Assembly (NCBI GenBank): GCA_025454395.1
Contig: JALOOM010000056.1
Location: forward strand, 1-56,367
Direction: 5' to 3'
Length of the DNA stretch: 56,367 nt
From: Elainella sp. Prado103
GTDB taxonomy: Bacteria > Cyanobacteriota > Cyanobacteriia > Elainellales > Elainellaceae
A program made the position numbers and the translations under genes. Position 1 is the stretch's first letter, and the number at the start of each line of letters is the position of its first letter. The notes under the pieces were generated by a model. That model saw nothing but the letters and a program-made list of their open reading frames with translations, ran no database searches and was not told the DNA's origin. This document shows positions 9,325 through 18,268 of the stretch, piece by piece.

Positions 9325-9480
9325 TCAGGGCAAGCTAGTGACTTAGAAGGCGCAGACCAACTGTTGCCAGACATCGTTGTTGAGACGGTTCTGGCAGATA
9401 ATGGGTACGATGCTGATGAACGGGTGAATGAACTAACCCGCCGCAAGCAGTGGGATATCAAAATCAACTCTATTCAAGCT
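9325..9480 (+). pseudogene. Remnant of an IS5-family transposase
   Basis: The frame around 9325-9471 reads SGQASDLEGADQLLPDIV followed by a segment with LADNGYDADERV. This is the characteristic stretch around the second catalytic Asp of IS5-type DDE transposases. There is no start, no first Asp region and no Glu-containing C-terminus; similarity ends near 9480. The remaining bases of the 9230-9767 gap hold no recognisable gene and I could not find terminal inverted repeats. Confidence 0.65.
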
Positions 9481-9767
9481 CTTTTGAGTCCAGTAGAACG
9501 AAACAATGGGTCACTACCGAAAGCGGTCTCAAGTGTCAGTCACATAAATACAACTGTAATACTTAGGGACAGAACGATCGCTTTCGATTGCCACCGTAAG
9601 CGGTCGTTGGGATTGATCGATCGGTAGTCTTTTTTAGTCAAGGACAGAGGAATTCAGAACCCTCTCACCCCGTTAAGAGTTCTAAGCGCACCTGTTCGTG
9701 GTGGCGATGGATGAAATTCCAAATCGCTCCAATGTAATTCTCAAATTTCTTTTTTAATTCACAATCC

Positions 9768-10658
9768 TTACCAATCATTGGCTTCAGCCTGTCGTTCAAT
9801 TTGGGCAATGGCTAATTTTGCTAAAACCCGCACAACCTCAGGTTCATCGGTGAGTAACGCCTGTAATGGCTCCAACGCAGCTCGATCGCCCATCTTACCC
9901 AGGGAGTTAATCGCAGCTTTTCGCACATCTAAATCATGATCTTGAATTGCCAGAATCAAATGGGGTAAGGCAGGTGGATAATTTAACTGCCCCAAAGCGG
10001 CAGCGGCTTCAGTGCGAATTAAGGGTTCTGGATCAGTTAAGGCCGAAACGAGCAAATTGCAAGATTTTTCATCGGATTGCTCCTGCGCCACATGTCCTAA
10101 CGCGCCGATGACCGCGCACCGTACATCCAACGAACTCGCATTTAAGGCTTGATAGAGGTAATCTGCGGCTTCCGAGCCAATAAATGCTAACGCCCAAGCA
10201 GCATGACCTTTGATATCTTCTGGTTGATCGGCCGAGGCCAAAATCTCTAGCAATGCCGGAACGGCTGCTTCTCCAGTTCTAGCCAGTGCCCCCGCAGATG
10301 ACCCCTTGACGACCGTATCTTCATCATTCAGGAAGGCATGGAGCAAGGTAGGGACTGCACTGGGATCAGCCAGGATGGTCAGGGTTTTTGCGGCTGCCCG
10401 TCTCACAACAACATCCGGATGATGGGCCAGCGCTTCTAGGAGAAAAGGAGTTGCTACTTCACCAATTTCCCCTAAAGTTTCTGCAAACCGGAGACGCACG
10501 AGCCCCCGTGGATCGCCTAACCCCTCAACCAACCGTTTGAGGAGAGGTTCTGTAGGCTCAAACTGCCCCAGCGTGATCTGCTCATTCACCTGCTCGATTA
10601 GGGCATCATTTTCCGATTGAATTTGCTCTAGTTCAACCGACAGGACTGGCTTATTCAT
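9768..10658 (-). CDS. cpeF: HEAT-repeat bilin lyase, CpeF/MpeV-like
   Basis: A 296-residue all-helical protein built from about seven HEAT/EZ repeats (recurrent DVVVRRAAAKTL, DPEPLIRTEAAAALGQL, DLDVRKAAINSLGKMGD). Such E/F-clan lyases attach or help attach bilins to phycobiliproteins. The length and its place in a pebAB/cpeS block favour CpeF, which in a studied cyanobacterium attaches the doubly linked phycoerythrobilin to the phycoerythrin beta subunit. Start at 10658 (MNKPVLSV) is preferred over a TTG 24 bases upstream. Family (HEAT lyase) is secure; assignment to CpeF rather than another HEAT lyase is inferred from size and context. Confidence 0.7.
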   Translation of the reverse strand: MNKPVLSVELEQIQSENDALIEQVNEQITLGQFEPTEPLLKRLVEGLGDPRGLVRLRFAETLGEIGEVATPFLLEALAHHPDVVVRRAAAKTLTILADPSAVPTLLHAFLNDEDTVVKGSSAGALARTGEAAVPALLEILASADQPEDIKGHAAWALAFIGSEAADYLYQALNASSLDVRCAVIGALGHVAQEQSDEKSCNLLVSALTDPEPLIRTEAAAALGQLNYPPALPHLILAIQDHDLDVRKAAINSLGKMGDRAALEPLQALLTDEPEVVRVLAKLAIAQIERQAEANDW

Positions 10659-10736
10659 AGCTGAAGGTTTGACGTGACACAACGGGTAACTGATCAGAAA
10701 AATCCTGGATATGGTTCCGGTATAAGGTTAACGCTG

Positions 10737-10988
10737 TCAGTGGTTGACGGTCAGAGCGGACTGCTGTTGGCGTAGCTCTTCAAGTTGGGCATCAATTTGA
10801 GCCAGTTGCGGCTCTAAACTAGCCATCGCTTGTCCTTTCATCACCTTGGCTTTTTGGGCCATCGATAGGGTGTCATTCACCAATCTGGCTCGATACTGCT
10901 CTAACTCGGTAATAATTTCGGTCAGTTCTGCCAGCGTCGGTTGCGGGGTGGAGGTGAGTTCTGGAGGATTGGCTGGAGTATTGGTCAT
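10737..10988 (-). CDS. Small coiled-coil protein in the bilin block
   Basis: An 83-residue protein with a Pro/Thr-rich N-terminal 18 residues followed by two amphipathic helices likely to pair as a coiled coil (LAELTEIITELEQYRARL and LEPQLAQIDAQLEELRQQ). It precedes the cpeF-like gene by 78 bases on the same strand, so co-transcription is plausible. No enzyme motif, cysteine or membrane segment. I do not recognise it. Its location suggests a role in bilin handling or phycoerythrin assembly, but nothing in the sequence proves that. Confidence 0.6.
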   Translation of the reverse strand: MTNTPANPPELTSTPQPTLAELTEIITELEQYRARLVNDTLSMAQKAKVMKGQAMASLEPQLAQIDAQLEELRQQQSALTVNH

Positions 10989-11501
10989 CTCTTGCTCTAG
11001 GTTTTAAGGATTGTAAGTTTTAAGGGTCGTAAATTAAACGCAAATTAAACGCATTGATTCAAGCATCTAAGATTGCCAGCATCTAACTGCATGTTCTTTC
11101 CCCAATTTGCCCCAACTGATTGATTTTGAGCAAATGCGAGGAATCAAGGTCAGATTCTACAAGCGGCTTCATCAAAGGCAGACTTATCCTAAGGTGGAAT
11201 CAGAGAAGAACCAATGAGAATCTACTGTTTGATCTTCTCAGATTCTGCCCCAATGGTTAAGTCCCTGAAGTTTCATTTTAACGAGATATTTTAACGAAGA
11301 TAATGATGAAACTCTATCCAGGGCAGGCAAAGAGTCCGGGCAAATCGACCATGATGAAAACTCGGATCTGATGAAAACTCGGATCTGATGAAAACAATGT
11401 GGCAAAACAGCGGCAAATCGGCAGGAATTTTCAACCTGTGGAGGTCAGCGATCGATCGCTCTAATCCTGATCGCTCTAATCCTGATTGCCAGCAACCATC
11501 C
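10989..11501. other. 513-base gap with two tandem duplications
   Basis: No convincing coding frame. Two local duplications are seen: the 17-base unit GATGAAAACTCGGATCT about 2.5 times at 11353-11395, and the 15-base unit TCGCTCTAATCCTGA twice at 11456-11485. The size of the gap between pebB and the small ORF suggests that a separate promoter drives the latter. Confidence 0.7.
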
Positions 11502-12251
11502 TCAACTTTGGGCTACCAACAGTTGGCGTTCCAGGTCAAACAAGAAACCATGGATGTATTCTTCGGTCCATTCAGTGCCATAAAACCGCGTAAACATTCC
11601 TCTAGCAGGATCTTTTTCAGCCCGATAGCGTAAATAACGCAAGTGGGCCTGTTCAATCTCCTGCAAGGTATCAGCATCCGTAATCGGTTCTGCGCGATCG
11701 ACAAAATCGAGATATGCCTGAAGGTAATCTTGAAAAGCTGAAAAGACGCGAGTTTCAACGATCTCCGTTTGGGTGGGACGAGTCCAGAGAAAAGCGGGCG
11801 AAAAGAAAGATTGGGCTTCTTCTGGAAAGTCTCCGCCCCAAGGTAGATGCTGTTGATGGGACTCGAAAATGGGCAAAATCGGTTGAGTATATTTTTTTTG
11901 GTAATCGGGCTGATCGCGAAATAAAGGTTGCATATCCAGAGCGATCAAATGACCACCGGGCAACGTAACCAGATCTGCCCCAAAAAAAGGCAGATCGTAG
12001 TTCAAATGGGGGAAAATAACAAAATTTAAAACCTGAAGTGAGCTGCCTCCCTGGACATGGGCAGCGCGAATTTGCCGCAGCTTAGGAGACTGAGAGGCAT
12101 AACTGGTGGTTAAAACTGATTCCTGATGCTTGCCCTTACCAACGATCGCAGATTTTTGTTCAAACCCGCTCGGAATAGGATATGCAGCCAACTCCAGACG
12201 TTCTTGTAAAACCGCAATCGCATAGTCTAGAAATGGTTGATAAAGCGTCAT
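11502..12251 (-). CDS. pebB: Phycoerythrobilin:ferredoxin oxidoreductase PebB
   Basis: A 249-residue ferredoxin-dependent bilin reductase that converts 15,16-dihydrobiliverdin to phycoerythrobilin. The diagnostic PebB segments are present: [21 protein letters not shown]-type core near residue 80, PILPIFE, the block around [17 protein letters not shown], and [20 protein letters not shown] near the C-terminus. Length fits the family. It starts 13 bases after the pebA stop, so the two are translated from one transcript; the enzymes are known to pass the intermediate directly. Free radical chemistry is carried by conserved Asp/Asn residues rather than a bound metal or flavin. Confidence 0.93.
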   Translation of the reverse strand: MTLYQPFLDYAIAVLQERLELAAYPIPSGFEQKSAIVGKGKHQESVLTTSYASQSPKLRQIRAAHVQGGSSLQVLNFVIFPHLNYDLPFFGADLVTLPGGHLIALDMQPLFRDQPDYQKKYTQPILPIFESHQQHLPWGGDFPEEAQSFFSPAFLWTRPTQTEIVETRVFSAFQDYLQAYLDFVDRAEPITDADTLQEIEQAHLRYLRYRAEKDPARGMFTRFYGTEWTEEYIHGFLFDLERQLLVAQS

Positions 12252-12264
12252 AGCAAATCCTCAG

Positions 12265-12999
12265 TCATCTCCTGGCGATCCCAGTCTCTAGGGGCACCGC
12301 ATCTTCAAATAGGAAGCCATACAGAAACTTTTCCGCCCATTCATGCCCAAAATAACTACTAAATAAACCAGAGGCCGGATCTCGATCGGCACTGTATTGA
12401 TCGTAGTCTTTTTGCGCTTTGACCACCCGCTGTATATCTGATAGATCGACGAGGGGCTCTGCCTGATCTAGCATCTGCCAATAAAGATTCAAATAGTCTT
12501 TAAATGCTTCAAATACCCGCGTTTTAACCATTTCAGAATTCGTTTTGGCAAACAGTAGATATTTAGAAAAGTATTGATTGGCATCATAAAACTTCATTTC
12601 CAAATCCTGAGCCAGATCAGGATAGCGATCATGTAATCCTTTCAGAGGATTGATATATTTGGTCAGATAGTCCGGATCTTGAAACAACGGCTGAAAATCC
12701 ATGACAATGAGGTTTTTGCCCTGCCCAAACGACAGAAAATCAATTCCGAGTAAGGGTAATTCATAGTGGTGACTTGGGTAGATCACACTATTGAGAATCT
12801 GAGCGCTGACACCTGCATCAATATAGGTGTAACGAATTTTACGAAACTCTGGAGATTGATAACACCAACTTTGAATTTTGGCTGGGTTTCTACCGCGCTC
12901 ACTAATCTGAAATTCTAGCCCTGCTGGGATCGGGCGCTGCCGTAGCTCAAATCGTTGAAACAGCGATCGCTCTAGATGCTCAAGGAAGGGTTTGTACAT
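12265..12999 (-). CDS. pebA: 15,16-dihydrobiliverdin:ferredoxin oxidoreductase PebA
   Basis: A 244-residue bilin reductase performing the first step, two-electron reduction of biliverdin at C15-C16 with ferredoxin. PebA-type features are YIDAG (Asp61), LNSVIYP, GIDFLSFG, VMDFQPLFQD, NQYFSKYLLF near residue 150 and YSADRDPASGLFSSYFG near 215. pebA-before-pebB order and the 13-base spacing are the usual arrangement in phycoerythrin-containing cyanobacteria. Upstream of it lies the CpeS-type lyase gene on the same strand, with a gap of 128 bases. Confidence 0.93.
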   Translation of the reverse strand: MYKPFLEHLERSLFQRFELRQRPIPAGLEFQISERGRNPAKIQSWCYQSPEFRKIRYTYIDAGVSAQILNSVIYPSHHYELPLLGIDFLSFGQGKNLIVMDFQPLFQDPDYLTKYINPLKGLHDRYPDLAQDLEMKFYDANQYFSKYLLFAKTNSEMVKTRVFEAFKDYLNLYWQMLDQAEPLVDLSDIQRVVKAQKDYDQYSADRDPASGLFSSYFGHEWAEKFLYGFLFEDAVPLETGIARR

Positions 13000-13127
13000 A
13001 GATTCACAGACGTAAGCCTTGCTCCCTGAGAATAGGGGATTCGGGAATTTGCCGTCTCAAATGTATGAAACAAAGTAACAATCCTTAATGTGATTTGGTG
13101 AAAATGATCTGTTTTCTGAGAAGCAGG

Positions 13128-13709
13128 CTAGGCTCTAGCCAAATTCTGCTGGATCATGGCTGCTAAGTCTGCATCAGAGACGCAGCGCCGCTCCGAACAA
13201 TAGGTCATGAGGTACACTCCATTCATCATGCGCACCGTACTCACGCGCACACGAAAATCATCTGTAATGAACCAACAGCGTTCTTGTCCTTGATTATTTT
13301 CATAATCTGTATCAATCGTTAAAATACCATCTTGACCAAACCAGTAGCGGCTGACGACTGGAATTTTCTCGACATAGCCCTGATTCCGTAAGAGCTTGCC
13401 CGATCGACCCGTTTCATCATCTGGGATATCGACGAGCACGGCCGCCTGATCCGGATTGGGGGTACGATCTCTCGCATGAGCTTGCCACATAAAGCTTGCT
13501 CCACCACGGGCAAGCCCTGGATCAACATTCTGGGCTTCACAGACCGATTGAATGCGTGGATCGGGGGGTTCAACGACCTGGACATGTAATTGAGACTCTC
13601 CCGATTCATCGGTGACTGCATCAAAATGATGAACGGTACGTTGCGTAAACCAGACTCCTTCGCTTTTGCGAAAAAAGTCCATCATGGTCAGGGGTGGAAT
13701 CAGCAGCAT
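13128..13709 (-). CDS. cpeS: CpeS/CpcS-family phycobiliprotein lyase
   Basis: A 193-residue (184 from the ATG at 13682) lipocalin-like bilin lyase. The family N-terminus FFRKSEGVWFTQRTVHHF is clear, as are the central GYVEKIPVVSRYWFGQDG strand pair and the conserved Trp/Arg-containing region ERCWFITDDFRVRVS. CpeS-type proteins bind phycoerythrobilin and transfer it to the central cysteine (about position 82) of phycoerythrin subunits. First gene of the minus-strand bilin block, directly before pebA, which supports CpeS over a phycocyanin lyase. Exact start is uncertain among ATGs at 13709, 13685 and 13682. Confidence 0.82.
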   Translation of the reverse strand: MLLIPPLTMMDFFRKSEGVWFTQRTVHHFDAVTDESGESQLHVQVVEPPDPRIQSVCEAQNVDPGLARGGASFMWQAHARDRTPNPDQAAVLVDIPDDETGRSGKLLRNQGYVEKIPVVSRYWFGQDGILTIDTDYENNQGQERCWFITDDFRVRVSTVRMMNGVYLMTYCSERRCVSDADLAAMIQQNLARA

Positions 13710-13803
13710 GGGACTTCCGGCAGCTCAATGACAGGACTCATTCCAGAGGATACTCGTCAAAGCGCATTCGAATCAATATATTAAAGGCGATAGAATTCTG
13801 GGC

Positions 13804-13809
13804 ATATAA
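13804..13809 (+). promoter_or_regulatory. Candidate -10 element of the pentapeptide gene
   Basis: A consensus TATAAT lies 10 bases before the first possible GTG start of the pentapeptide gene. No good -35 is visible at 17 bases, so this is tentative. If used, transcription would begin near 13816 and a start codon downstream of the GTG becomes more likely. Confidence 0.35.
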
Positions 13810-13818
13810 TACGATTGA

Positions 13819-14673
13819 GTGAATGATGCAGCGGTATTCTTTTTTATGCTAAGTCCGATGCCAGGTTGGGAGATGCCAAGCGGAGAAATGCCAAAAACCT
13901 CTCAAGATGTTTTGGCTGCGGTGCAAGCAGGACTCAGTTTAAGGCAGGCAGATCTATACCAAATTAAGCTCCGATCGCTTAATTTGCCCAATGCTAATTT
14001 CAAACAAGCCACCCTCATTCGAGCAGATTTGTCCCACAGTGATTTGAGTGGGGCGGATCTAAGTGAAGCAGATTTGCGGGGAGCCGATCTCACGGGTGCC
14101 ATCCTGCGGCACGCCAATCTCCAAGCAGCTTGTCTTTATCGAGTCGATCTGAGTGGAGCCGACCTGAGCGCAGCGAATTTAGAAAATGCCAAATTGCAAG
14201 GAGCCCGCTACAACAGTCAAACTATCTTCCCGGCTGGCTTTGCCTATCGGTCTGCTGGTGCGATCGGCCCAGGCGCAAATCTCAATGGCACCCCCTTAAA
14301 TACGGCCAACTTACGCTATGCCGATCTGCAAGAAGCAAACCTATTGGGGAGTTATCTAGGCGGAGCCGATCTAACTGGGGCTAACCTGCGGGGGGCCAGG
14401 CTGGTGCAGGCGGATCTACGGGGAGCCCTGTTAACAGGAGCTTGTTTGCGTCAGGCTCGCCTGAATGGAGCCAATTTGTCCAGGGTTGATCTTCGAGCGG
14501 CTGACCTCACCGATGCTGAGTTTGAGCAATTTGAAAGCATTGCCGGTGCAGATTTCTCTCAAGTGCAAGGATTGGGGGAGACGATGCGATCACGATTACT
14601 GAGCCACCCAATCCAACAATTGGAAACTGCCCATCCCTTAACCTTGAAAACCACGAGAGAGAGTTTAGAATAG
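13819..14673 (+). CDS. Pentapeptide-repeat protein
   Basis: Up to 284 residues, with most of the length (about 45-110 and 145-235) made of A(D/N)LXX pentapeptide repeats such as ADLSGADLSEADLRGADL. These stack into a right-handed quadrilateral beta helix. A non-repeat insert (about 120-150, YNSQTIFPAGFAYRS) is typical of cyanobacterial members. No transmembrane segment or kinase domain. Start unclear: GTG 13819, or ATG 13846, 13858, 13873 or 13891. Divergent from cpeS. Cellular role is unknown for most of this family. Confidence 0.85.
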   Translation: MNDAAVFFFMLSPMPGWEMPSGEMPKTSQDVLAAVQAGLSLRQADLYQIKLRSLNLPNANFKQATLIRADLSHSDLSGADLSEADLRGADLTGAILRHANLQAACLYRVDLSGADLSAANLENAKLQGARYNSQTIFPAGFAYRSAGAIGPGANLNGTPLNTANLRYADLQEANLLGSYLGGADLTGANLRGARLVQADLRGALLTGACLRQARLNGANLSRVDLRAADLTDAEFEQFESIAGADFSQVQGLGETMRSRLLSHPIQQLETAHPLTLKTTRESLE

Positions 14674-14737
14674 CCCTCTGATCAGCACAGGCAGCACCCT
14701 GGTTACTACGGGCTAACATCTGGCATGGAGAGGCAAA

Positions 14738-14944
14738 TTAGGATTTACTAGCTGTCCAACCTTTCTTCAGCAGCGCCAGAAATGTAGCAATCCCTTTCGA
14801 AAAATCAGCCGGATCCGGCAAGACATATTGGGGAAATTCCTCATAATGTCGCCAAGGTTCTGAGTCATCGTGGCGCAAATGTAACACGCGCTCATCACCC
14901 TCTAGTTTCCAAAGCATTTGACCGTGGGTGGGAATCTCAGACAT
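14738..14944 (-). CDS. Small conserved-looking protein, unknown function
   Basis: A 68-residue acidic, Trp-rich soluble protein (MLWKLEGDERVLHLRH near the N-terminus, then EPWRHYEEFPQYVLP). The ATG at 14944 has an excellent ribosome binding site (GGAGGT, 5 bases upstream), which is the main reason to call it real. No known motif or domain. It is monocistronic and converges with the pentapeptide gene. Confidence 0.6.
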   Translation of the reverse strand: MSEIPTHGQMLWKLEGDERVLHLRHDDSEPWRHYEEFPQYVLPDPADFSKGIATFLALLKKGWTASKS

Positions 14945-15386
14945 GAGTACCTCCAAATGGTGTGATCAGTGTCGCCAAAACGCTCAGTGGCAGCCAAAGT
15001 ATTGATCTCCTTGGCAAGATGGATGCCACCCTAAATCGGTTGCTGCGAATGAGCCGCTGCTGATAAGCCGCCAGTTGAGAGCGTGTTGCCCAAAATAGGG
15101 GCAGCGATTTGCTCCTTCCTATTTTGCCGATCCAAATGTTAAATTCTGTAAATTCTATTACCTTAACCCCTGTAACTTTGAACAAGCAACCCTGGATCCC
15201 ACTTTAAGCAATTCTTTGCGATGCCTCAGCGCAATGTATAAATTGTAGATGGCTCAAAGTTGGGTAACCATGACCCAAAGGAAGAAGTCTGAAACGAGGT
15301 TTCGAGGGTCGAGACTTTGAAGTTCAGGCTCGATTGAATGCGAAGATTGATGCAGCCTGGGACAGGCATGGCATGGGTAATCTGGC
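14945..15386. other. 442-base gap, nothing recognised
   Basis: Lies between the small protein and the HEAT-repeat gene. Short open frames here have no good start signals, family resemblance or repeat structure. I see no RNA fold. Confidence 0.35.
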
Positions 15387-16046
15387 TTATCCCAATAAGT
15401 CTTCCATGGCCGCCCCCACAACCCGATGATCTGAATCTTGCCGTAATTGAGCGAGCGTCTGTTTCGCCTCTGGTGTTTTGAAATGTTTGAGGGCATAAGC
15501 AACCCGAACACGCACATATTCAAACTCGGAGTGGGCTAATTTTAATAACCGTGATAAGGCCGCGACGGACTGACGAGAATTGACCAGTGCTCCCAAACCA
15601 TCAATGGAGGCTTCTTGCACAGCGGCATCCTCACCTGCGATCCCCAAATCACAGACTTCCAGCACTTCTTCAGGACATTCCATTTCCACCAGAGCTGCCA
15701 AGATGCTACGACGGACGAGCCAGTGATCATCTCTGAAAAAAGTCTGTACCAGATGAGACGCTGCGACTCGGCCAAATAAAGAGAGAGAATTTGCTGCTTC
15801 TGCTCGGACATTTGGGGTGTTGTCAAACCTCATGATCCGGAGTAAAGCCCCAAACGATTCGGAGGTTTTTTGTCTGCCTAATTCGCGCGCCACGAAGGTT
15901 CGCACCAGAAACTCTGGATCCTGAATATGTTGAGTCAGAATGGGGACTACAATCTCCGGTGGATAATCCTTTAGGGCTGTGATCGCCTTAATCCGATATT
16001 GAAAGTCCGAATTTTGTAGATCGGTTTCGATTTGACTAAGATCCAT
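15387..16046 (-). CDS. HEAT-repeat protein, NblB/CpcE-like
   Basis: A 219-residue helical repeat protein with six HEAT/EZ units (for example DPEFLVRTFVARELGR, TPNVRAEAANSLSLFG, DHWLVRRSILAALVEM, EYVRVRVAYALKHF). The length and architecture match the NblB/CpcE group, whose members either attach bilins to phycobiliproteins or act in phycobilisome turnover. Its nearness to the bilin block fits either idea. I cannot decide between lyase and NblB-type degradation factor from sequence alone. It is monocistronic; a MITE occupies most of its upstream region. Confidence 0.7.
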   Translation of the reverse strand: MDLSQIETDLQNSDFQYRIKAITALKDYPPEIVVPILTQHIQDPEFLVRTFVARELGRQKTSESFGALLRIMRFDNTPNVRAEAANSLSLFGRVAASHLVQTFFRDDHWLVRRSILAALVEMECPEEVLEVCDLGIAGEDAAVQEASIDGLGALVNSRQSVAALSRLLKLAHSEFEYVRVRVAYALKHFKTPEAKQTLAQLRQDSDHRVVGAAMEDLLG

Positions 16047-16189
16047 GAGTGCGAATCATCAATACTTCTTCTACTTTAAACCCGAAGGTTGACCGCAGAA
16101 CCAGGGAAACCCCAAATTTCGTCGGGCTCACCTGCTCTACAGCCGAATTGTCTGAACATAAAAGCTGTTTGCCAAACTGTCTCATCATC

Positions 16190-16348
16190 CTGATTGACTG
16201 ACAAATCTTTTCCCCTCATCCCTAAATCCCTTCTCCCACTAGGGGCGAAGGGACTTGCAATCAAATCCTGGTTCGAAAGCCCCTCGGGGTTGGGGTGTAG
16301 CTTGCTTCTGCGTAGCAGTGGCTAGTTTGAGTTTTGTCAGTCAATCAG
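16190..16348. mobile_element. 159-bp MITE, complete
   Basis: Perfect 16-base terminal inverted repeats (CTGATTGACTGACAAA at 16190-16205 and its complement at 16333-16348) bound a non-coding element. It is flanked by CTCATCATC (16181-16189) and CTCATCATT (16349-16357), a 9-base target duplication with one mismatch. The right half recurs in inverted orientation at the end of the window. No transposase is encoded, so it would be mobilised in trans. It occupies the gap between the HEAT-repeat gene and the ABC ATPase gene. Confidence 0.85.
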
Positions 16349-16376
16349 CTCATCATTTTCAAATATTCATGTTGGC

Positions 16377-17132
16377 TTAAAGCCGAATGGCTGCCCCTTG
16401 GGCCAAAATCTGGGAGATGTCCCGACAGTAATTGTTGAACAAGGCTGAGGTGCGAAATTCCTCAGAGCGCGGATAGGGGGCTTCGATCGGGAGATCGGCA
16501 ATGACCCGCCCCGGTCGCGCAGCCATCACCACAACCCGATTTGATAAATACACTGCTTCATAGATGTTGTGGGTGACAAACCCGACTGTCCAGTGTTTTT
16601 TCTCCCAAAGATGTAGCAAATCGGTATTGAGCTTACTGCGGGTCATTTCGTCTAATGCCCCAAAGGGCTCATCCATCAGTAACACTTTTGGCTTCGTGAC
16701 GAGCGATCGGGCGATCGAAACTCGCATTTTCATCCCACCTGATAGCTCTCGTGGATAGCAATGTTCAAATCCCTGTAATTCAACCATTTCCAGTGCTTCA
16801 GACACTGCCATGGCCGCTTCACGCTGATTCACCTTGGCTAGCTTCAATGGGAGTCGCACATTATCTTCTACCGTTGCCCAAGGCATTAAGGCAGCTTCCT
16901 GAAACACAAACGCTAACCGCTGTTTGATTCGCTCTTCCCCCCAGTAAAGGTTCCCCTCAGTCATTTGGCCTAAGCCAGCCATAATCCGCAGTACGGTGCT
17001 TTTGCCGCAACCAGAGGGGCCCAGCAAACTGACAAACTGCCCTTCCTCGATCGTCAAATTTAGATCTTGCAAGGCTACGGTGCCGTTGGCATAGATTTTC
17101 GTCACATTGCTCAGCGTAATCGCAGGAGTCAT
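16377..17132 (-). CDS. ABC transporter ATPase, SsuB/TauB/ThiZ type
   Basis: A 251-residue nucleotide-binding subunit of the nitrate/sulfonate/taurine/HMP import family. Walker A is LLGPSGCGKSTVLR near residue 43, the Q-loop VFQEAALMPW, the signature LSGGMKMRVSIARSL, Walker B VLLMDEPFGALDE and the H-loop VTHNIYEA. The ATG at 17132 is preferred because GGAGGT lies 5 bases upstream. Its stop is followed within 30 bases by the MITE. It follows the substrate-binding gene by 41 bases, but no permease gene exists on either side, so its membrane partner must be encoded elsewhere. Confidence 0.88.
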   Translation of the reverse strand: MTPAITLSNVTKIYANGTVALQDLNLTIEEGQFVSLLGPSGCGKSTVLRIMAGLGQMTEGNLYWGEERIKQRLAFVFQEAALMPWATVEDNVRLPLKLAKVNQREAAMAVSEALEMVELQGFEHCYPRELSGGMKMRVSIARSLVTKPKVLLMDEPFGALDEMTRSKLNTDLLHLWEKKHWTVGFVTHNIYEAVYLSNRVVVMAARPGRVIADLPIEAPYPRSEEFRTSALFNNYCRDISQILAQGAAIRL

Positions 17133-17173
17133 GTCCACCTCCAATGGCGGGTAAGGCGTGAAACCAGCATAGA

Positions 17174-18268
17174 TTAGCCTTTGTAGGCATCTGCACCCTG
17201 ATTCACAAATTGCAAAGTATAGGCTTGCTGATAATCAATGCTTTGATCAAAAACACCTTCAGCCACCATCGTATCGAAGAAAGCTTTCCAGCGTTCGTCA
17301 GTCATTGCCCCTATCCCTTTAGTTTCAGCATCCCCTGAGATGACAATGCCATATTCTTTCATTTTCTCGATGCCATATTTTATTTGTTCATCGGTCATTT
17401 CTGGATTGTCTTTCTTGATTAGCTCATTAGCTGGAGCTGGATCGCCATTCAGATAGCTATACCAACCTTTAATAGATGCATCCACAAACCGTTGCACCAA
17501 GTCAGGATTCTGTTCGACCAACTCACGTTTACATTCGATCGTGGTGGCATAAGGGTTATACCCATAGTCTGCCAACAAAAAGACCAACGGCGTAAACCCT
17601 CCCTCTTTTTGGATCGCCAGCGGTTCTGAACTGAGATATCCTTGCTGCACTGAAGTTTTATCAGTCAAGAACGGGCCAGGGTTAAAGTTATAGGGGCGTT
17701 TTTGACTGTCATTAAAGCCAAATTTAGCCTGGAGAAAGGGCCAAAATGTGGTGACAGACGCGGCACTGATAAAGATCGGCTTCCCTTGTAAGTCGGCCAG
17801 CGACTTCGCTCCAGATTCAGGATGGGCTAGCAGAACTTGGGGATCTTTCTGGAAGATGGCCGCAATGGTGACCTTGGGAATCCCTTCCTGAACCGCCTTG
17901 ATCGCATCAGCAGTATAGCCCATGAAAAAATCGATCGCCCCACCCATCAGCAACTGCGTGCCGTTCACTTGAGGTCCGCCCATTTTGACGGTAACATCCA
18001 GCCCATAGTCTCGATAAATGCCGGTGGCCACCGCTTGATAGAAGCCACCATGTTCTGCTTGAGCATACCAATTGGTACCATAGGTGAGCTTGATGAGTTC
18101 GTTACTCGTAGCAGGGCTACTGGAATCGGTTGAGGTGGATTGTGAGGAAGTCGATGAATTAGCGCAGGCCGCAATCACCCCACTACCGGCTGCTAGGGAT
18201 CCATATTGCAAAAAACGACGACGATTCACACCTGAGAAACTCCGGAATAGATCACGCGACTGATTCAT
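17174..18268 (-). CDS. NMT1/THI5-like ABC substrate-binding lipoprotein
   Basis: A 364-residue periplasmic-binding protein with a twin-arginine, lipoprotein-type leader: NRRRFLQYGSLAAGSGVIAAC, lipidation expected at the Cys near residue 35, followed by a Ser/Thr linker. The mature part has the THI5/NMT1 fold (LTYGTNWYAQAEHGGFYQA near residue 63, MGGAIDFFMGYTADA near 107). Relatives bind pyrimidine precursors, riboflavin, sulfonates or nitrate; the ligand here cannot be read. Tat export suggests it folds in the cytoplasm first. No thiamine riboswitch is visible upstream. Confidence 0.82.
   Translation of the reverse strand: MNQSRDLFRSFSGVNRRRFLQYGSLAAGSGVIAACANSSTSSQSTSTDSSSPATSNELIKLTYGTNWYAQAEHGGFYQAVATGIYRDYGLDVTVKMGGPQVNGTQLLMGGAIDFFMGYTADAIKAVQEGIPKVTIAAIFQKDPQVLLAHPESGAKSLADLQGKPIFISAASVTTFWPFLQAKFGFNDSQKRPYNFNPGPFLTDKTSVQQGYLSSEPLAIQKEGGFTPLVFLLADYGYNPYATTIECKRELVEQNPDLVQRFVDASIKGWYSYLNGDPAPANELIKKDNPEMTDEQIKYGIEKMKEYGIVISGDAETKGIGAMTDERWKAFFDTMVAEGVFDQSIDYQQAYTLQFVNQGADAYKG

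Noticed and set aside
14957-15185. 82-residue minus-strand frame upstream of the small Trp-rich protein
   Set aside because: Overlaps the well-supported start at 14944, shows no family features and has no start signal.
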